A DNA stretch of 64,000 nt from JBJEQG01 sp051881635 (GTDB lineage Bacteria; Bacillota; Clostridia; Oscillospirales; Acutalibacteraceae), in assembly GCA_051881635.1 (NCBI GenBank), contig JBJEQG010000057.1:1-64000 (forward strand). Direction: 5' to 3'. The notes under the pieces were generated by a model. It saw only the letters and a program-made list of their open reading frames with translations, had not been told where the DNA came from and did no database searches. Shown here one piece after another: positions 1-9,200 of this stretch. The position numbers were made by a program, and so were the translations under genes. Every line of letters starts with the position of its first letter. Position 1 is the first letter of the stretch.

Positions 1-84
1 CTTGTCATACAGGCAGTCATTCCTGTTTCTTTAATGAACTGTGGAAAGAATATCACCATGAGCAGTGAAAGCCCACTAATTTAA
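1..84 (+). CDS. 3' end of an unidentified gene cut by the window edge
   Basis: Frame 1 is open from the first base to a TAA at 82-84, giving 27 codons. A rho-independent terminator follows 38 bases later, which fits the tail of a plus-strand gene. The visible residues (hydrophobic first third, then polar) are too few to assign a family, and the open frame could be chance. Confidence 0.3.
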   Translation, partial: LVIQAVIPVSLMNCGKNITMSSESPLI

Positions 85-122
85 AGACCTTCCACAAAGT
101 CGATAAAAATTATATTTCTCCC

Positions 123-155
123 ATACCACCTCATCATGATGAGGTGGTATTTTTT
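123..155 (+). terminator. Rho-independent terminator
   Basis: Bases 123-150 form a perfect 28-base palindrome (14-bp arms starting ATACCACC) followed directly by a T run. It closes the transcription unit entering from the left and insulates the radical SAM gene. Confidence 0.85.
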
Positions 156-198
156 ATATAAACAGACATTTTTTTGTATATGGATTTTTTGAAAAAAC

Positions 199-227
199 TT
201 GCTATCCTCTGTTTTTTAGTGTATTAT
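199..227 (+). promoter_or_regulatory. Sigma-A promoter for the radical SAM gene
   Basis: TTGCTA (199-204) and TATTAT (222-227) are separated by 17 bp. The predicted transcript starts near 234. The in-frame ATG at 226 lies inside the -10 box, so translation must begin downstream, at GTG 265. Confidence 0.6.
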
Positions 228-264
228 GGTATCAATAACCAATTACTGTTTGGGAGATGAAACT

Positions 265-1149
265 GTGATTTGCCAAATTTGTCCTCGTCATTGTTGTGCT
301 GAACGCACCGAAAATAACGGTACGGGATTTTGCAGAATGGGGCTTTTGCCGCAGATTGCCCGTATTGCACCGCACAAATGGGAAGAACCGTGTATCAGTG
401 GAACAAATGGTTCGGGAACAATTTTTTTCAGCGGCTGTGTTTTAAGATGTGTATTTTGCCAAAATGAGGAAATCAGCCGTGAAAGCTGTGGCAAACGCTT
501 TTCGGCAGAAACACTTTCAGACGCAATTAAGGATTTGGAACAGCAGGGAGTTCATAATATTAACCTTGTCAGCCCAACACCCTACATTGATATGCTGATT
601 GAATGTTTTTCAAAATATAAACCGTCTGTCCCGATTGTATGGAATACGGGCGGTTATGAAAAAGCGGAAACCATACGCCGTTTGGAGGGCATTGTGGATA
701 TTTACCTGCCCGATTTGAAGTATGTTTCCGATACTTTGGCGGTCAAATATTCCAAAGCACCGCACTACTTTAAATACGCCTCTGAGGCAATCAAAGAAAT
801 GGTACGCCAAACAGGAAAACCTGTTTTTGATAATGACGGGCTTTTGAAACGGGGAACGATTGTACGGCATTTGGTTTTGCCGAACCAACTCATAAATACC
901 TATCAGGTTTTGAAATGGCTTAATGATACTTTCGGCTCACCTGATGAAGACCGCATTTTAGTCAGCCTTATGGCACAATATTTTCCCGCAGGTCATGCAA
1001 CAGATTATGCGGAGCTGAACCGACCTTTAAATTCACAGGAATACGAGCGTGTTTGCTGCTATTTAGAACAAAAAACCGACCTGAACGGTTTTGTACAGGA
1101 ATTATCTTCCGCTACGGCGGCATATGTTCCTGATTTTAATATGAAATGA
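265..1149 (+). CDS. Radical SAM protein, PflA-like (COG1313 type)
   Basis: Radical SAM enzyme of the group often called putative pyruvate-formate-lyase activating enzyme. It should bind a 4Fe-4S cluster and cleave S-adenosylmethionine, but the substrate is unknown. The CxxxCxxC cluster motif is at C58, C62 and C65 (context SGCVLRCVFC), preceded by an N-terminal cysteine-rich stretch (ICQICPRHC) typical of this family. Length is 294 aa from GTG 265. I chose this start because GGGAG at 252-256 is 8 bases upstream and because the upstream ATG 226 overlaps the promoter -10. The next gene follows after 9 bases, so the two are probably cotranscribed. Family assignment is confident; role is not. Confidence 0.85.
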   Translation: MICQICPRHCCAERTENNGTGFCRMGLLPQIARIAPHKWEEPCISGTNGSGTIFFSGCVLRCVFCQNEEISRESCGKRFSAETLSDAIKDLEQQGVHNINLVSPTPYIDMLIECFSKYKPSVPIVWNTGGYEKAETIRRLEGIVDIYLPDLKYVSDTLAVKYSKAPHYFKYASEAIKEMVRQTGKPVFDNDGLLKRGTIVRHLVLPNQLINTYQVLKWLNDTFGSPDEDRILVSLMAQYFPAGHATDYAELNRPLNSQEYERVCCYLEQKTDLNGFVQELSSATAAYVPDFNMK

Positions 1150-1158
1150 GGAAGAACT

Positions 1159-1962
1159 ATGAACCAAGCTCAACAAATTTATGAACGCCTGAAAGAAAAA
1201 ACCGAACAGCCTGTTGTTGCTTTTAACCTGTTTAGCTCTGAGGAAGAAAAAACCACAGTGTTGGACAGCAAAATCGGCGGAGCATTTTATGTTCCCGAAA
1301 ATATGACCGCTCCCGTTGATAAAGAAACAGGAAAACCACTGTTTCTTTTGGCACAGATTAACTTTGCGGAGTGTCCGCATTTGGAGGATTTTCCGACAGA
1401 AGGACTTTTGCAGTTTTTCATTTCAGGCGATGACATTTATGGTTGTAATTTTGACGACCCAACAAAACAAAGTTCATGGCGTTTGCGTTATATTGAAAAA
1501 CTGCCTGCTTTGGAGGAAATTCCCCAAAGCTGTATTGTTAAGCCGCAATGGGACGAAAACGATGATGAAGCATATCTGCCGTTTGATGCCGATACGGAAT
1601 ATCGTATTTATCCTATGGAAGCCAAACAATCCATTTCGATAGAGGACCATCGTTTTCATTTTTTACTGAAAGAGTACTGTTCGGATATAACAAACGGTGT
1701 TAACTATTATGATTTGCCGGAAGAAACAATAGATCAGTTGTATGACTTGCTTGAACCGTTTGGTTGTCAAATGGGCGGTTACCCGACATTTACCCAAAGT
1801 GACCCACGCTCTTCCGACAAATTTGAAGTGCTTTTGTTCCAATTAGACTCAGTTGAGGATATTATGTGGGGTGACAGCGGCGTTGCAAATTTCTTTATCA
1901 GCCGTGAAGCACTGAGAGCGAAAGACTTTTCAAAAGTCATGTATAATTGGGACTGCTGTTGA
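1159..1962 (+). CDS. YwqG-family protein (DUF1963)
   Basis: A 267-aa soluble protein of the YwqG/DUF1963 family, whose biochemical function is not established. Recognisable family features are the N-terminal GGxxYxP segment (DSKIGGAFYVP), the PLFLLAQINFAE block, the EGLLQFFI segment and a C-terminal block with FEVLLFQLDS, then MWGDSGVANFFI. The ATG is preceded by GAGGAA. It lies 9 bases after the radical SAM gene and ends 2 bases from convergent ylbJ, with no clear terminator between them. Confidence 0.85.
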   Translation: MNQAQQIYERLKEKTEQPVVAFNLFSSEEEKTTVLDSKIGGAFYVPENMTAPVDKETGKPLFLLAQINFAECPHLEDFPTEGLLQFFISGDDIYGCNFDDPTKQSSWRLRYIEKLPALEEIPQSCIVKPQWDENDDEAYLPFDADTEYRIYPMEAKQSISIEDHRFHFLLKEYCSDITNGVNYYDLPEETIDQLYDLLEPFGCQMGGYPTFTQSDPRSSDKFEVLLFQLDSVEDIMWGDSGVANFFISREALRAKDFSKVMYNWDCC

Positions 1963-1964
1963 TT

Positions 1965-3053
1965 TTAATTTTTTCTTTTTGCAGGAATTTTCAGTGTCAG
2001 AACGAAAAGAACACAGGTGATAAGTAACGCTATACTGCCCGAAATATGTGTTGCGTTAGCGTATGACACAACGCCCGTATAGTTGGAGAAAACATTTTGT
2101 ACCGGTTGAAAAATCCGCAAAAGTACAGCCGTTATGCTTGCAGACAAAACCGCATTCAATAAACGAAACAGAAAAAACAATGGTTTCGGCGGTGCAATTT
2201 CTCCCAAAATGCCAAAAATCTGAAAGTGTACGCAAAGTCCGCCCCAACCAACTGCAAATGCAAAAGCAATCGGCGAAACACCACCGCTTGAACTCAGTCC
2301 CGAACACGCCGCCGATACTTCCAAAAGTATTTTGGGTATGTTTTGACTTATTGTCTGCGGAAGAAAGGGCAGTCCTTTTAGAAATTCCATAACGCCAAGT
2401 GCGGAAAGAATTTCAAGTACCACAAAAAACACAATAACCAATGCCATCATTTGTATCATGGAATTAGCGGCATCGTATGCCGAACAGACAACCGCATCGC
2501 CAAAAGGCTCGGTTGTCTGTTCTTGCGTTTTGATGTTTTTTTCAATCGGAATGAGCCGAGCCAAAACACCAAGTATAATAACTGCCGTTGTTTGTGAAAC
2601 AAAAAGTATAACACCAATTTGAGGACTGTTCAGCATACGCACACCAACGGCAGTAATCAAAAATGCAGGACCTGAACTGATACAAAACACACCCATACGC
2701 CGAGCGGTTGTTTTGTCAATCAATCCCTGATTGTAAAGTGTGCGTATGCCTTTTGCACCAACAGGAAAACCGCCGATAAGCGACAGAAAAATAACGGGAG
2801 CTGCCGCTCCACCCAATCCGAAAAGACTTTTGGTTATGGGCGAAAGCACCCGTCCGCAAATTTGTGCAAAGCCGCTCCGTATCATAAGAACCGACAGAAC
2901 CATAAACGGAAACAGGGCGGGGATTAAAATTTCCACCGTACAAATTAACGCCTTTTTTACGCCCTCAGCCGTCTGTCTTGCAAAGCACAAAATGGCAATA
3001 CACATGAACATCACGCCTATATAAAATAAAGCCGTACCGCATTTCTTTTTCAA
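1965..3053 (-). CDS. ylbJ: Sporulation integral membrane protein YlbJ-like
   Basis: Polytopic membrane protein of the YlbJ/nucleoside-recognition (Gate) family, 362 aa, with about eight hydrophobic segments. In Bacillus YlbJ is needed for spore development, and here it lies next to the sporulation genes yqfC and yqfD, which supports the same role. The segment with LSLIGGFPVGAKG is characteristic of the family. I chose TTG at 3053-3051 as start because AAGGGTGG sits 5-6 bases upstream and the first membrane helix follows closely. Earlier ATG codons would overlap the divergent yqfC leader. It is transcribed divergently from yqfC. Confidence 0.82.
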   Translation of the reverse strand: MKKKCGTALFYIGVMFMCIAILCFARQTAEGVKKALICTVEILIPALFPFMVLSVLMIRSGFAQICGRVLSPITKSLFGLGGAAAPVIFLSLIGGFPVGAKGIRTLYNQGLIDKTTARRMGVFCISSGPAFLITAVGVRMLNSPQIGVILFVSQTTAVIILGVLARLIPIEKNIKTQEQTTEPFGDAVVCSAYDAANSMIQMMALVIVFFVVLEILSALGVMEFLKGLPFLPQTISQNIPKILLEVSAACSGLSSSGGVSPIAFAFAVGWGGLCVHFQIFGILGEIAPPKPLFFLFRLLNAVLSASITAVLLRIFQPVQNVFSNYTGVVSYANATHISGSIALLITCVLFVLTLKIPAKRKN

Positions 3054-3125
3054 AAAACCACCCTTATCATGTATATGACGGGTGATTTTTGCTTTATGAA
3101 CAGCATAAATATTAGGGGTGATTGT

Positions 3126-3404
3126 GTGAAACAAAAAAAGAACAATTCCGACAAATCCAAAAATATATTTTCCAAAATCCCCTATGTCACACAGTGCAGT
3201 TCAGTTCATTGTGCGATTTCAAGCAATCGGGAAGCCGTTTTTGAGGGCAGTCGGGGCGTTTTGGAGTATAATGACCAAACAATCCGTATCAATACAAGCG
3301 GTTTTATTGTAAAATTCAGCGGTAGGGGACTTTCAATCCGCTGTTTGACGGAGAGCAGTATGATTATAGAAGGATTTATTACTTCCATAGAATATATCAT
3401 GTGA
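3126..3404 (+). CDS. yqfC: Sporulation protein YqfC
   Basis: A 92-aa protein of the YqfC/YabP family, found with yqfD in endospore formers and linked to mother-cell stages of sporulation. Visible features are the central SSREAVFEG-like segment and a C-terminal GRGLSIRCL block followed by the typical EGxIxSIEY ending. GTG 3126 is chosen because AGGGGTG (3114-3120) is 5 bases upstream; a longer frame starting at 3069 has no ribosome binding site. yqfD begins 9 bases after its stop. Confidence 0.85.
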   Translation: MKQKKNNSDKSKNIFSKIPYVTQCSSVHCAISSNREAVFEGSRGVLEYNDQTIRINTSGFIVKFSGRGLSIRCLTESSMIIEGFITSIEYIM

Positions 3405-3413
3405 GGCGGTACA

Positions 3414-4625
3414 ATGATTTTTTTGGCAATCATTCGCTGGTTGTGTGGTTATGTAGAATTTGAAATTAGAGGCAGATTTCCCGAACGCTTTATCAATCTG
3501 ACGGCAAAAAATGGAATTTCTCTTTGGAGCGTAAAACCTGATACGGATTGTATTCGTGCCAAAGCCCGTGTTCGTGATTACCGTATAATGCGGAATTTTA
3601 CCCGCCGCAGTAAGACCCGACTGAAAATCACACGGCGTTTTGGCATTCGTTTTTTGATTTTCAAATATCGTCAGCGTATGGGACTTTTAGTTGGTACGGT
3701 GCTGTTTGTTGTGATTTGCCAAGTATTGTCCCTGTTTATATGGACTGTGGATATTCATGCCCCGTCTATTCTCAGCGAGGCGGAATTAAGAAATTTACTT
3801 ACGGAAAACGGTATTCACATCGGTACGCCGAAAAGCAGTATCAGCAAGACGGAAATCGAACACGCTCTGACCCTGAAAAATGATAATATTTCATGGATTT
3901 CCGTCAATGTCATGGGGACGGTTTGTTCGGTTGAAATCAGCCCTAATTTAAAAACGCCGAATGATAATACCGCCGAAGAAAATACAGCTTCAAATATAAA
4001 AGCGGTATATGACGGTGTGATTACCCGTATTGAAGTCAAAAACGGAACAGCAGCCGTTGTTGTCGGTCAGGGTGTTGTCAAGGATATGCTTTTGGTCAGC
4101 GGTGTTATGGAGTACGCAAACGGACAAAATAAAATTGTTGCGTCCAATGCCAAAATTTTCGCCCAAACTCAAAGAACTTTACGGGTTAAAATACCGTATG
4201 AATATACCAAAGCCCAACCAACAGGTAATACCGCTCTCAAACGCTCTGTCAATATTATGGGGTTAACAATCCCATTGTCATTGAACGGTACTCCGTCAGA
4301 AAATTATGTTAAAGCGGTTAAATACGAAAATGTGGTTTTGTTCGATACTTTTTTGCCCATACAGACTGAAACGGAATTTTTTACGGCTTATGAATACACA
4401 ACACAAAAGCTCAATGTTGCCCAAGCCGAAAAAGTCGCAAAAGAAACTTTGAAATTGCAGGAAATGTTTCTTGTTGCAAGCCTAAGCGAATGTACAATTT
4501 TGGACAGAGAATATGCAACTCAAGAAGAAAAAGACGGTGTTGTTGTCACGCTTAAATTGCGGTTGGAAGAAAATATATGCCGCACTGAACCTTTGCAGTT
4601 TACGGATTTATCCGACACTCCATAA
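3414..4625 (+). CDS. yqfD: Sporulation protein YqfD
   Basis: A 403-aa membrane-anchored sporulation protein. The N-terminal ~85 residues are basic and contain the family's WLCGYVEFEIRG start. One membrane helix spans about residues 88-111, and the rest should be extracytoplasmic. YqfC and YqfD are paired in spore formers and thought to work at the forespore/mother-cell membrane; the molecular role is not settled. RBS GAGGCGG lies 5 bases before ATG 3414. In many Firmicutes phoH follows yqfD, but here the next gene is ruvC. Confidence 0.88.
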   Translation: MIFLAIIRWLCGYVEFEIRGRFPERFINLTAKNGISLWSVKPDTDCIRAKARVRDYRIMRNFTRRSKTRLKITRRFGIRFLIFKYRQRMGLLVGTVLFVVICQVLSLFIWTVDIHAPSILSEAELRNLLTENGIHIGTPKSSISKTEIEHALTLKNDNISWISVNVMGTVCSVEISPNLKTPNDNTAEENTASNIKAVYDGVITRIEVKNGTAAVVVGQGVVKDMLLVSGVMEYANGQNKIVASNAKIFAQTQRTLRVKIPYEYTKAQPTGNTALKRSVNIMGLTIPLSLNGTPSENYVKAVKYENVVLFDTFLPIQTETEFFTAYEYTTQKLNVAQAEKVAKETLKLQEMFLVASLSECTILDREYATQEEKDGVVVTLKLRLEENICRTEPLQFTDLSDTP

Positions 4626-4663
4626 AGAACAGTCATTATTTTGAGTATTATGGAAAGTTTTTG

Positions 4664-4692
4664 TTGCCGAAGATATGAAACTGTGGTAAAAT
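4664..4692 (+). promoter_or_regulatory. Candidate promoter for the ruvC-nitroreductase-ruvAB group
   Basis: TTGCCG (4664-4669), a 17-bp spacer and TAAAAT (4687-4692) with an upstream TGn element. It lies in the only sizeable gap between yqfD and ruvC. Confidence 0.5.
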
Positions 4693-4742
4693 CTAAAAGG
4701 TAAAGTGTATAAAAACGATTGATATATGAGGCATTAAAATTT

Positions 4743-5258
4743 ATGAAAATTTTGGGTATAGACCCCGGTTATGCGATTGTCGGATATGGCGTTATCGAGT
4801 ATGGAAGCGGACGCTATGTTCCCGTTGATTACGGTGCGATTACAACAGATGCCGAAACACCTTTTCCAAAACGCTTACAGGAAATTTATAACGATATGAT
4901 TTCAATTATAATTCGTAATGAACCCGATGCCCTTTCGATTGAAAAATTATATTTCAATACCAATAAGACAACGGGTATCGGTGTAGCGGAGGCAAGAGGT
5001 GTTATTATTTTGGCGGCACAGATGAATAATATTCCGGTTTATGAATATACACCGCTCCAAGTCAAAAACGCAGTCACAGGTTTTGGCGGAGCAAAGAAAC
5101 CTCAGGTTATGGAAATGACACGCCGCTTATTAAAATTACAAACCGTTCCCAAGCCCGATGATACCGCCGATGCGTTGGCGATTGCCATTTGTCACGCACA
5201 AACCTCAGGTACACGCTTGCGAACCCTCATCAATAAAAGTAATAATATCATCAAATAG
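4743..5258 (+). CDS. ruvC: Crossover junction endodeoxyribonuclease RuvC
   Basis: Holliday-junction resolvase, 171 aa from ATG 4743. The four metal-binding acidic residues are visible: D7 in GIDPG, E67 in SIEKLYF, and D140 and D143 in PDDTADA. It acts as a dimer with the RuvAB motor. The frame also opens with TTG at 4719, but ATG 4743 begins the conserved MKILGIDPG and has GAGG 11 bases upstream. ruvA and ruvB follow, interrupted by a nitroreductase gene. Confidence 0.95.
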   Translation: MKILGIDPGYAIVGYGVIEYGSGRYVPVDYGAITTDAETPFPKRLQEIYNDMISIIIRNEPDALSIEKLYFNTNKTTGIGVAEARGVIILAAQMNNIPVYEYTPLQVKNAVTGFGGAKKPQVMEMTRRLLKLQTVPKPDDTADALAIAICHAQTSGTRLRTLINKSNNIIK

Positions 5259-5275
5259 CAGTGGGAGTTAAAATT

Positions 5276-5896
5276 ATGGAAAATATTTTTGAAGTTATGG
5301 CAACCCGTCGAAGTATCCGCAAATATACAGACCAACCCGTTTCCGATGAAGATATAAAAGAGATTGTTGCGGCGGCTGCCGCCGCACCGAGTGCGTGTAA
5401 CTGTCAGAGTTATGAATTTATCGCTGTGCGTGATAAAACCAAGCTGAACCGTCTTGCGGAATTGGTTTGTGCTTTTGTTGATGAATTTTATGCAGGTGCA
5501 GACGAGGCGTTAATTGTTTCCCGCAAAAAGCAAATGACCTTTTTCACCAAAGCACCTGTTGTTATTTTTGTTGCAGAAGCTCCCTTTGTTTACCATGACA
5601 CAAGAGTAACGGAATGGTATAAAAGCAAAGATTTTTCTGAGGAAGAAATGTTTGCCGACATTGGCAATCCCGTATCGTTAACTATTGGTGCGGCTGTGGA
5701 AAATCTGCTTTTAGCGGCTCATGCCAAAGGTTTAGGTGCGTGTTTCATGGTTGACCCTGTTGTTGCAAGAGAAAAACTCGAAAAAGAGTTGAATTGCAAG
5801 GGACATTTGGCGGCGGTTATTCCTGTTGGTTATCCCGCTTATCAACCCCGTGAAAAAACATCGAAAACACTTGACGAAATTCTAACGATTCTTTAA
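5276..5896 (+). CDS. Nitroreductase-family flavoprotein
   Basis: A 206-aa FMN-dependent oxidoreductase of the nitroreductase superfamily. The N-terminal RRSIRKY motif (residues 11-17) binds FMN phosphate, and a C-terminal GLGACF block and GYP turn are typical. Natural substrate is unknown. Start ATG 5276 has GGGAG at 5263-5267, 8 bases upstream; the in-frame GTG 5261 overlaps this site. It lies 17 bases after ruvC and 12 before ruvA, so it is part of the same transcript although no link to recombination is known. Confidence 0.85.
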   Translation: MENIFEVMATRRSIRKYTDQPVSDEDIKEIVAAAAAAPSACNCQSYEFIAVRDKTKLNRLAELVCAFVDEFYAGADEALIVSRKKQMTFFTKAPVVIFVAEAPFVYHDTRVTEWYKSKDFSEEEMFADIGNPVSLTIGAAVENLLLAAHAKGLGACFMVDPVVAREKLEKELNCKGHLAAVIPVGYPAYQPREKTSKTLDEILTIL

Positions 5897-5908
5897 GAGG
5901 AAAAAGAA

Positions 5909-6517
5909 ATGATATATAGCCTTAACGGAACGATTGTTCATGTTGATACCAACGCCGTTGTAGTTGAATGTGGCGGTGTCGGTTATAAATGCTTAACAAC
6001 CGCCAATACTTTAAATACAATCGGCGGTATCGGTAACACTGCCCGTCTTTATACGCACATGATTGTTCGTGAAGATGCGATAGAGCTTTGCGGTTTTTCG
6101 ACAACCGATGAATTGTCCTGTTTTCGTTTGCTGATTTCCGTCAGCGGTGTTGGAGCGAAATTGGCGATAGCGGTTTTGTCGGCACTGAGTCCCGAACAGA
6201 TTGCGGTTGCGGTGTCTATGGGGGACAGCAAAACGCTGACAAAAGCCCCTGGTGTTGGTAATAAGGTTGCCCAACGCATTGTTTTGGAACTGAAAGATAA
6301 ACTTAAAGGAATGTTGCAGAACGATAATGCTGCCGTTGCCGTAAATGCACCGACATCGGCTTTTGTGTCAAGAGGAAATCTCACACAAGCTATTGGTGCA
6401 TTAGCCGTATTGGGCTATTCAAGTGATGATGTTCTGCCGTTTATGAATGACTTATCTCCCGAAGCGACAGTTGAGGAAATCATCAAAGAAACCCTTAAAC
6501 GCATAGGCAAGAAATAA
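5909..6517 (+). CDS. ruvA: Holliday junction branch migration protein RuvA
   Basis: A 202-aa DNA-binding subunit of the RuvAB branch-migration complex. It has an N-terminal OB-fold (starting MIYSLNGTI), two helix-hairpin-helix motifs around residues 70-130 (SVSGVGAKLA and APGVGNKVAQ), a flexible linker and a C-terminal domain that contacts RuvB (ALxxLGYS-like ALAVLGYSSDD). AGAGGAAAAAG precedes the ATG. Confidence 0.95.
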   Translation: MIYSLNGTIVHVDTNAVVVECGGVGYKCLTTANTLNTIGGIGNTARLYTHMIVREDAIELCGFSTTDELSCFRLLISVSGVGAKLAIAVLSALSPEQIAVAVSMGDSKTLTKAPGVGNKVAQRIVLELKDKLKGMLQNDNAAVAVNAPTSAFVSRGNLTQAIGALAVLGYSSDDVLPFMNDLSPEATVEEIIKETLKRIGKK

Positions 6518-6556
6518 TGTTTTAATTTTCCTATAATATCACAAAAAACAGGATTT

Positions 6557-6577
6557 AAAAGGGTTTTAAACCCTTTT
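6557..6577. repeat. Intergenic inverted repeat between ruvA and ruvB
   Basis: AAAAGGGTTT and AAACCCTTTT arms flank a single central base. No T run follows, so it is not a standard terminator. It may reduce read-through or be a small protein-binding palindrome. Confidence 0.45.
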
Positions 6578-6608
6578 GCGGTTTCCAAATGCAGTGAGGT
6601 GATTTTAA

Positions 6609-7682
6609 ATGGATAATAATGATTTTGATTTGGAAAACAGAATAGTTGACCCAACGGAAATTATGGGGGACAGTGACGGCGAAAATCCTTTGCGTCCGAA
6701 AACCCTCAGCGAATATATCGGACAGGAAAAAGCAAAACAGAATTTGAGTGTGTTTATCGAAGCGGCAAAACAACGGCATGAAACACTTGACCATGTTCTG
6801 CTGTACGGACCGCCGGGTTTGGGAAAAACCACGCTTGCGGGTATTATATCCAATGAATTGAATGTCAATTTGCGTATTACATCAGGACCGGCCATTGAAA
6901 AACCGGGTGATTTGGCGGCGATTTTAACGAACCTTAACGAAGGCGATGTGCTTTTTATTGATGAAATACACCGTATTTCAAGAGCCGTTGAGGAAATTCT
7001 TTATCCCTCAATGGAGGATTTTGCGATTGATATTGTTACGGGCAAGGGACAAATGGCGGCGTCCTATCATTTGGCATTGCCGCATTTTACTCTGGTTGGA
7101 GCAACAACAAGAGCCGGTCAATTAACCGCTCCTTTGCGTGACCGTTTCGGTGTTCTTCTGCGTTTAGAACTATACACGCCCGAAGAATTGGCAAGCATTG
7201 TAACAAGAAGTGCCAAAATTTTGGGTATTTCGATTGAACCCGATGCGGCAATAGAAATTGCCTCCCGTTCCCGTGGTACACCCCGTATTGCCAACCGACT
7301 TTTAAAGCGTGTGCGTGACTTTGCACAGGTAATGTCCGAAGGCATTATTACACTCCAAACGGCACAAATTGCCCTTAATCGCTTGGAAATTGACGAGCTG
7401 GGATTGGACGCTAACGACCGCCGTCTTTTAAATGCGATTGTCAAATTTTATAACGGCGGACCTGTCGGGATTGAAACCCTTGCAGCGGCAATCGGAGAGG
7501 AAGCCGTTACACTTGAAGATGTTTATGAACCTTATCTCATGCAGATTGGTTTTTTGAACCGTACCCCACGAGGACGGTGTATTACAAGGGCGGCGTGTCT
7601 GCACATGGGTTTTCCCATGCCAAACGCTCCTGATGCACAAATCAATTTCAGCGAACTGACAAATAATAATTCATATCAATAA
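6609..7682 (+). CDS. ruvB: Holliday junction branch migration helicase RuvB
   Basis: A 357-aa AAA+ ATPase that drives branch migration with RuvA. Walker A GPPGLGKT is at about residues 67-74, Walker B FIDEIHR near 115-121, a sensor segment GATTRAG follows, and the C-terminal winged-helix domain includes GPVGIETLA. The N-terminal extension (about 25 residues before [11 protein letters not shown]) is slightly longer than in Bacillus. GTGAGGTG precedes the ATG. It ends the ruv group, with a weak hairpin downstream. Confidence 0.96.
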   Translation: MDNNDFDLENRIVDPTEIMGDSDGENPLRPKTLSEYIGQEKAKQNLSVFIEAAKQRHETLDHVLLYGPPGLGKTTLAGIISNELNVNLRITSGPAIEKPGDLAAILTNLNEGDVLFIDEIHRISRAVEEILYPSMEDFAIDIVTGKGQMAASYHLALPHFTLVGATTRAGQLTAPLRDRFGVLLRLELYTPEELASIVTRSAKILGISIEPDAAIEIASRSRGTPRIANRLLKRVRDFAQVMSEGIITLQTAQIALNRLEIDELGLDANDRRLLNAIVKFYNGGPVGIETLAAAIGEEAVTLEDVYEPYLMQIGFLNRTPRGRCITRAACLHMGFPMPNAPDAQINFSELTNNNSYQ

Positions 7683-7690
7683 GGACTTGT

Positions 7691-7717
7691 AGGGAGCGGA
7701 AATAAAGCTCCCTTATA
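7691..7717 (+). terminator. Weak terminator-like hairpin after ruvB
   Basis: AGGGAGC (7691-7697) pairs with GCTCCCT (7707-7713) over a 9-base loop, followed by a short TATATTT. The tail is poor in T, so termination may be partial. Confidence 0.4.
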
Positions 7718-7838
7718 TTTCCGTACTTAAAATAAAAAATTCGAGTATGATTTCATAACGCATGATGTATCAAAATTGTTTGGTAAGCCTTTGTTTTACA
7801 TTGTGAATTATGAATTGAAAAGATAGGAGTACATTTTT

Positions 7839-9200
7839 ATGGGAAGATTGTTTGGAACAGACGGTGTCAGAGGTGTAGCCAATGAAAAATTGACCTGTTC
7901 GTTGGCGATGAAAATCGGCTGTGCGGCGGCAACCGTTTTAGTGGGAAATACAACTCATAAAGCAAAAGTTGTTATCGGAAAGGATACACGCCTTTCAGGT
8001 GATATGCTTGAAGGGGCGTTAATTGCGGGTTTGTGTTCAGTTGGTGTTGATGTCGAACTTTTAGGTGTTGTTCCGACACCTGCCGTTGCTTATCTTGTCA
8101 GAAAATATAATGCCGATGCCGGTATTATGATTTCCGCCTCTCATAATCCCTATGAATTTAACGGTATTAAAATTTTCAGCGGTGACGGCTATAAGCTGCC
8201 CGATTCCATGGAGGACGAAATTGAAGCAATCATTTGTGGAGAAAAACCATCTATTTCCTGTGCATATAATGCTTTGGGAACAGTCAAAAGAGCTGAAAAT
8301 GCCGCAGAAGATTATATAGATTATATCGCCTCAACGATAGAAAACCGTTTGGACGGTATGCGAGTGGCGTTGGACTGTGCAAACGGTTCATCTTCCGTTA
8401 CCGCCGAAAAACTTTTTAAAAAGCTGGGTGCGGAATGTTTCATGCTCAGTGACCAACCTGACGGTATCAATATCAATGACAAATGCGGTTCAACACATCT
8501 TGAAAATTTGAAAACCTATGTTATTGAGAATAAATTGGATTTGGGTATTGCTTTTGACGGTGATGCTGACCGTTGTTTGGCGGTTGATGAGAACGGCAAT
8601 GAGATTGACGGTGATTTTATTATGGCAATTTGTGCTTATGATATGAAATCCCGTCATGTTTTGAAAAAGAATACATTGGTAGGAACTGTTATGTCCAATA
8701 TGGGCTTGCAGGTTTTCTGTAAGGAAAACGATATTCCGTTTGTTACGACAGCCGTTGGTGACCGTTATGTTTTGGAAGCTATGCGTCAGGAGGGCTATTG
8801 TTTGGGTGGTGAACAGTCAGGCCATGTCATTTTCCTGGATTACTCAACAACAGGTGACGGCGAATTAACAGGTGTTCAACTGCTCAGTCTGCTGAAACGC
8901 ACAGGAAAAAAACTGTCCGAAGCGGCGGCATTGATGAAAAAATATCCGCAAGTGCTGATTAACATTCCCGTCATTCCCAACGGCGGTGCGGTTTTAGAGG
9001 ACGAGGAGCTTAAAGCAAACCTTGCCGAAACCGAAAAAACTTTGGGTGATACGGGGCGTATTCTGGTTCGTAAATCGGGAACAGAACCGCTTGTGCGTGT
9101 TATGCTTGAAGGGGCAGACCTTGATTTAATTCGTGAACTCGGTGAAAAGACAGCCGCTCTTATAAGAAATAAAGTCGGAAAAGACAGAGGAAATGACTAA
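7839..9200 (+). CDS. glmM: Phosphoglucosamine mutase
   Basis: Interconverts glucosamine-6-phosphate and glucosamine-1-phosphate for UDP-GlcNAc and cell-wall synthesis. The 453 aa match the family length. The N-terminal FGTDGVRG, the active-site serine S101 in SASHNP, the metal-binding DGDADRC loop and the C-terminal phosphate-binding RKSGTEPLVRVM are all present. The RBS is TAGGAG. Its stop overlaps the start of the next gene by one base. Confidence 0.96.
   Translation: MGRLFGTDGVRGVANEKLTCSLAMKIGCAAATVLVGNTTHKAKVVIGKDTRLSGDMLEGALIAGLCSVGVDVELLGVVPTPAVAYLVRKYNADAGIMISASHNPYEFNGIKIFSGDGYKLPDSMEDEIEAIICGEKPSISCAYNALGTVKRAENAAEDYIDYIASTIENRLDGMRVALDCANGSSSVTAEKLFKKLGAECFMLSDQPDGININDKCGSTHLENLKTYVIENKLDLGIAFDGDADRCLAVDENGNEIDGDFIMAICAYDMKSRHVLKKNTLVGTVMSNMGLQVFCKENDIPFVTTAVGDRYVLEAMRQEGYCLGGEQSGHVIFLDYSTTGDGELTGVQLLSLLKRTGKKLSEAAALMKKYPQVLINIPVIPNGGAVLEDEELKANLAETEKTLGDTGRILVRKSGTEPLVRVMLEGADLDLIRELGEKTAALIRNKVGKDRGND

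Noticed and set aside
1963..1964. Bidirectional terminator between the YwqG gene and ylbJ
   Set aside because: There are only two bases between the stops and no hairpin within the surrounding bases.
3054..3125. Sigma-E-like promoter (TCATAAA and CATATACA) for ylbJ
   Set aside because: The implied transcription start falls inside the ylbJ ribosome binding site, so the match is not usable.
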